Assembly (NCBI GenBank): GCA_003561835.1
Contig: PWVN01000036.1
Span: 1 to 22,188 of the forward strand
Reading direction: 5' to 3'
Length of the DNA stretch: 22,188 bases
Source of the DNA: Syntrophomonadaceae bacterium
GTDB taxonomy: Bacteria > Bacillota > Dethiobacteria > PWVN01
Shown: positions 21,401 to 22,188 of the stretch, piece after piece
Numbering within the stretch: the first letter of the stretch is position 1
Layout of the letters: each line of letters begins with the position of its first letter
Notes under the pieces: generated by a model
Seen by the model: the letters and a program-made list of their open reading frames with translations, nothing else
The model's database searches: none
Told to the model about the DNA's origin: nothing
Program-made: the position numbers and the translations under genes

Positions 21401-22188
21401 CTAATCCTCCTTAACCGTCCGGGCCAAACTCACGACGCGATCCTCAGGGTCGATTTTGATCAGGGTAACCCCCTGGGCGAACCTGCCCAGGGTGGAAATC
21501 TCGTTGACGGCCTGGCGGATAACGCTGCCCCGGTAGGTTACCACCACCAGGTCGTCTCCGGGCTTCACCACCTTGAATCCGGCGACAGCCCCCCGGTTCT
21601 CCTTCACCTTCATGGCCACCAGGCCCTTGCCGCCCCGGCCCTGGATCCGGAATTCGCTCAGATTGGTCCGCTTGCCGAAACCCCGCTCCGTCACCAGGAG
21701 CATGCTGTCCCCCTGGGCGGCCAGGTCCATACCCACCACCCGGTCGCCGCCCTGAAGGCGAATGGCAATAACCCCCCGGGCCGTCCGGCCCATGGGCCGG
21801 ACATCCCCCTCGGAAAAACGGATGGCCATACCCTGGCGGCTCACCAGGAAGAGATCGTCCTGGCCCCGGGTTCTTTTCACGGCGATGAGCTCATCGTCCT
21901 CCTTGAGGTTGATGGCTGCCAGGCCGCCCCGCCTGGAGTTGGCGAAGGCCGCCAGGGGAGTCTTCTTGATGTAGCCCCCCGCCGTTACCTGCACCAGGTA
22001 TTCGTTCTCGGAAAAGGTCTTCATGGGGATGACCGCGGTGATATACTCCCCGTCTTCCAGGGCCAGCAGATTGATGATGTTGGTCCCCCGGGCCAGGCGG
22101 CCCCCCTCGGGGATCTCATAGGCCTTCAGATGGTAGACCCTGCCCCGGTTGCTGAAGCATAGGAGGGTATGGAGGGTGGAGGTTACAA
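21401..22188 (-). CDS. gyrA: DNA gyrase subunit A, C-terminal beta-pinwheel part (5' end outside window)
   Basis: The frame is open from the right edge for 262 codons to the stop at 21401. It lacks the catalytic tyrosine domain, which lies off the window. The visible part is the DNA-wrapping pinwheel with recurring blades: NRGRVYHLKAYEIP, GTNIINLLALEDGE, YITAVIPMK, VTAGGYIKKTPL, LFLVSRQGMAIRFSE and VTERGFGKRTNLSEF. A GyrA-box-like motif QGRGGKG is present; it diverges at one position from the consensus QRRGGKG. This identifies gyrase rather than topoisomerase IV ParC. Its position near pdxST suggests closeness to oriC in Firmicutes. Confidence 0.95.
   Translation of the reverse strand, partial: VTSTLHTLLCFSNRGRVYHLKAYEIPEGGRLARGTNIINLLALEDGEYITAVIPMKTFSENEYLVQVTAGGYIKKTPLAAFANSRRGGLAAINLKEDDELIAVKRTRGQDDLFLVSRQGMAIRFSEGDVRPMGRTARGVIAIRLQGGDRVVGMDLAAQGDSMLLVTERGFGKRTNLSEFRIQGRGGKGLVAMKVKENRGAVAGFKVVKPGDDLVVVTYRGSVIRQAVNEISTLGRFAQGVTLIKIDPEDRVVSLARTVKED

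Noticed and set aside
20051..22162. A 703-codon open frame on the plus strand
   Set aside because: It is antisense to the flavoprotein and gyrA, is rich in Gly, Gln, Pro and His, and has no domain. Same GC-driven effect.

Overview
The window looks like ordinary chromosomal backbone from a GC-rich, probably anaerobic, Gram-positive (Firmicutes) bacterium. Supporting signs are strong GGAGG ribosome sites, a canonical T-box leader, a deoxyxylulose-5-phosphate-independent PdxS/PdxT vitamin B6 pair, a lipoprotein with a GerMN domain (a fold frequent in spore-formers), oxygen-sensitive Fe-S dehydratases and a separate carboxyltransferase subunit. A clostridial or Peptococcaceae/Moorella-like relative is my inference; no species can be named from this sequence. 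All genes but one lie on the minus strand. With gyrA at the right edge and pdxST in the same window, this fits a replichore arm whose origin lies to the right.

Layout from left to right; minus-strand genes are transcribed right to left. (1) 1-4576: an apparent operon of a family 4 uracil-DNA glycosylase, an OmpR-family response regulator and its sensor kinase, followed by a partial beta-propeller/GerMN lipoprotein. The lipoprotein has its own promoter, preceded by an 11-bp-periodic TTAACA-like array that may bind the adjacent regulator. (2) 4537-5185: a lone plus-strand UPF0016/GDT1-type cation transporter, convergent with pdxT; the two share one hairpin terminator. (3) 5170-6715: pdxS-pdxT with a good promoter. 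(4) 6763-10201: an EF-G-like GTPase, a 25-codon putative membrane peptide not previously counted as a gene here, and D-Ala-D-Ala ligase. (5) 10404-18354: the branched-chain amino acid operon ilvE-ilvD-ilvB-ilvN-ilvC-leuC-leuD. It has a perfect-consensus promoter, a T-box whose specifier I read as GUC (Val), mostly overlapping or abutting genes and a terminator after leuD. (6) 18356-22188: a carboxyltransferase (OadA/PycB type, no biotin domain) with its own promoter, an exported FAD-binding protein, and the C-terminal part of gyrA.

Functionally, ilvB/N, ilvC, ilvD and ilvE supply the complete acetolactate-to-valine (and parallel isoleucine) route; leuCD adds the isomerase step of leucine synthesis, or of citramalate-based isoleucine synthesis. 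leuA and leuB are not in the window. pdxST supplies the PLP used by IlvE. The points that deserve most attention are the sensor-regulator-lipoprotein module with its putative operator, the T-box, the small membrane ORF with its hairpins, and the exported flavoprotein next to gyrA that has lost the expected active-site residues. I see no CRISPR array, insertion sequence, tRNA, rRNA or prophage gene.
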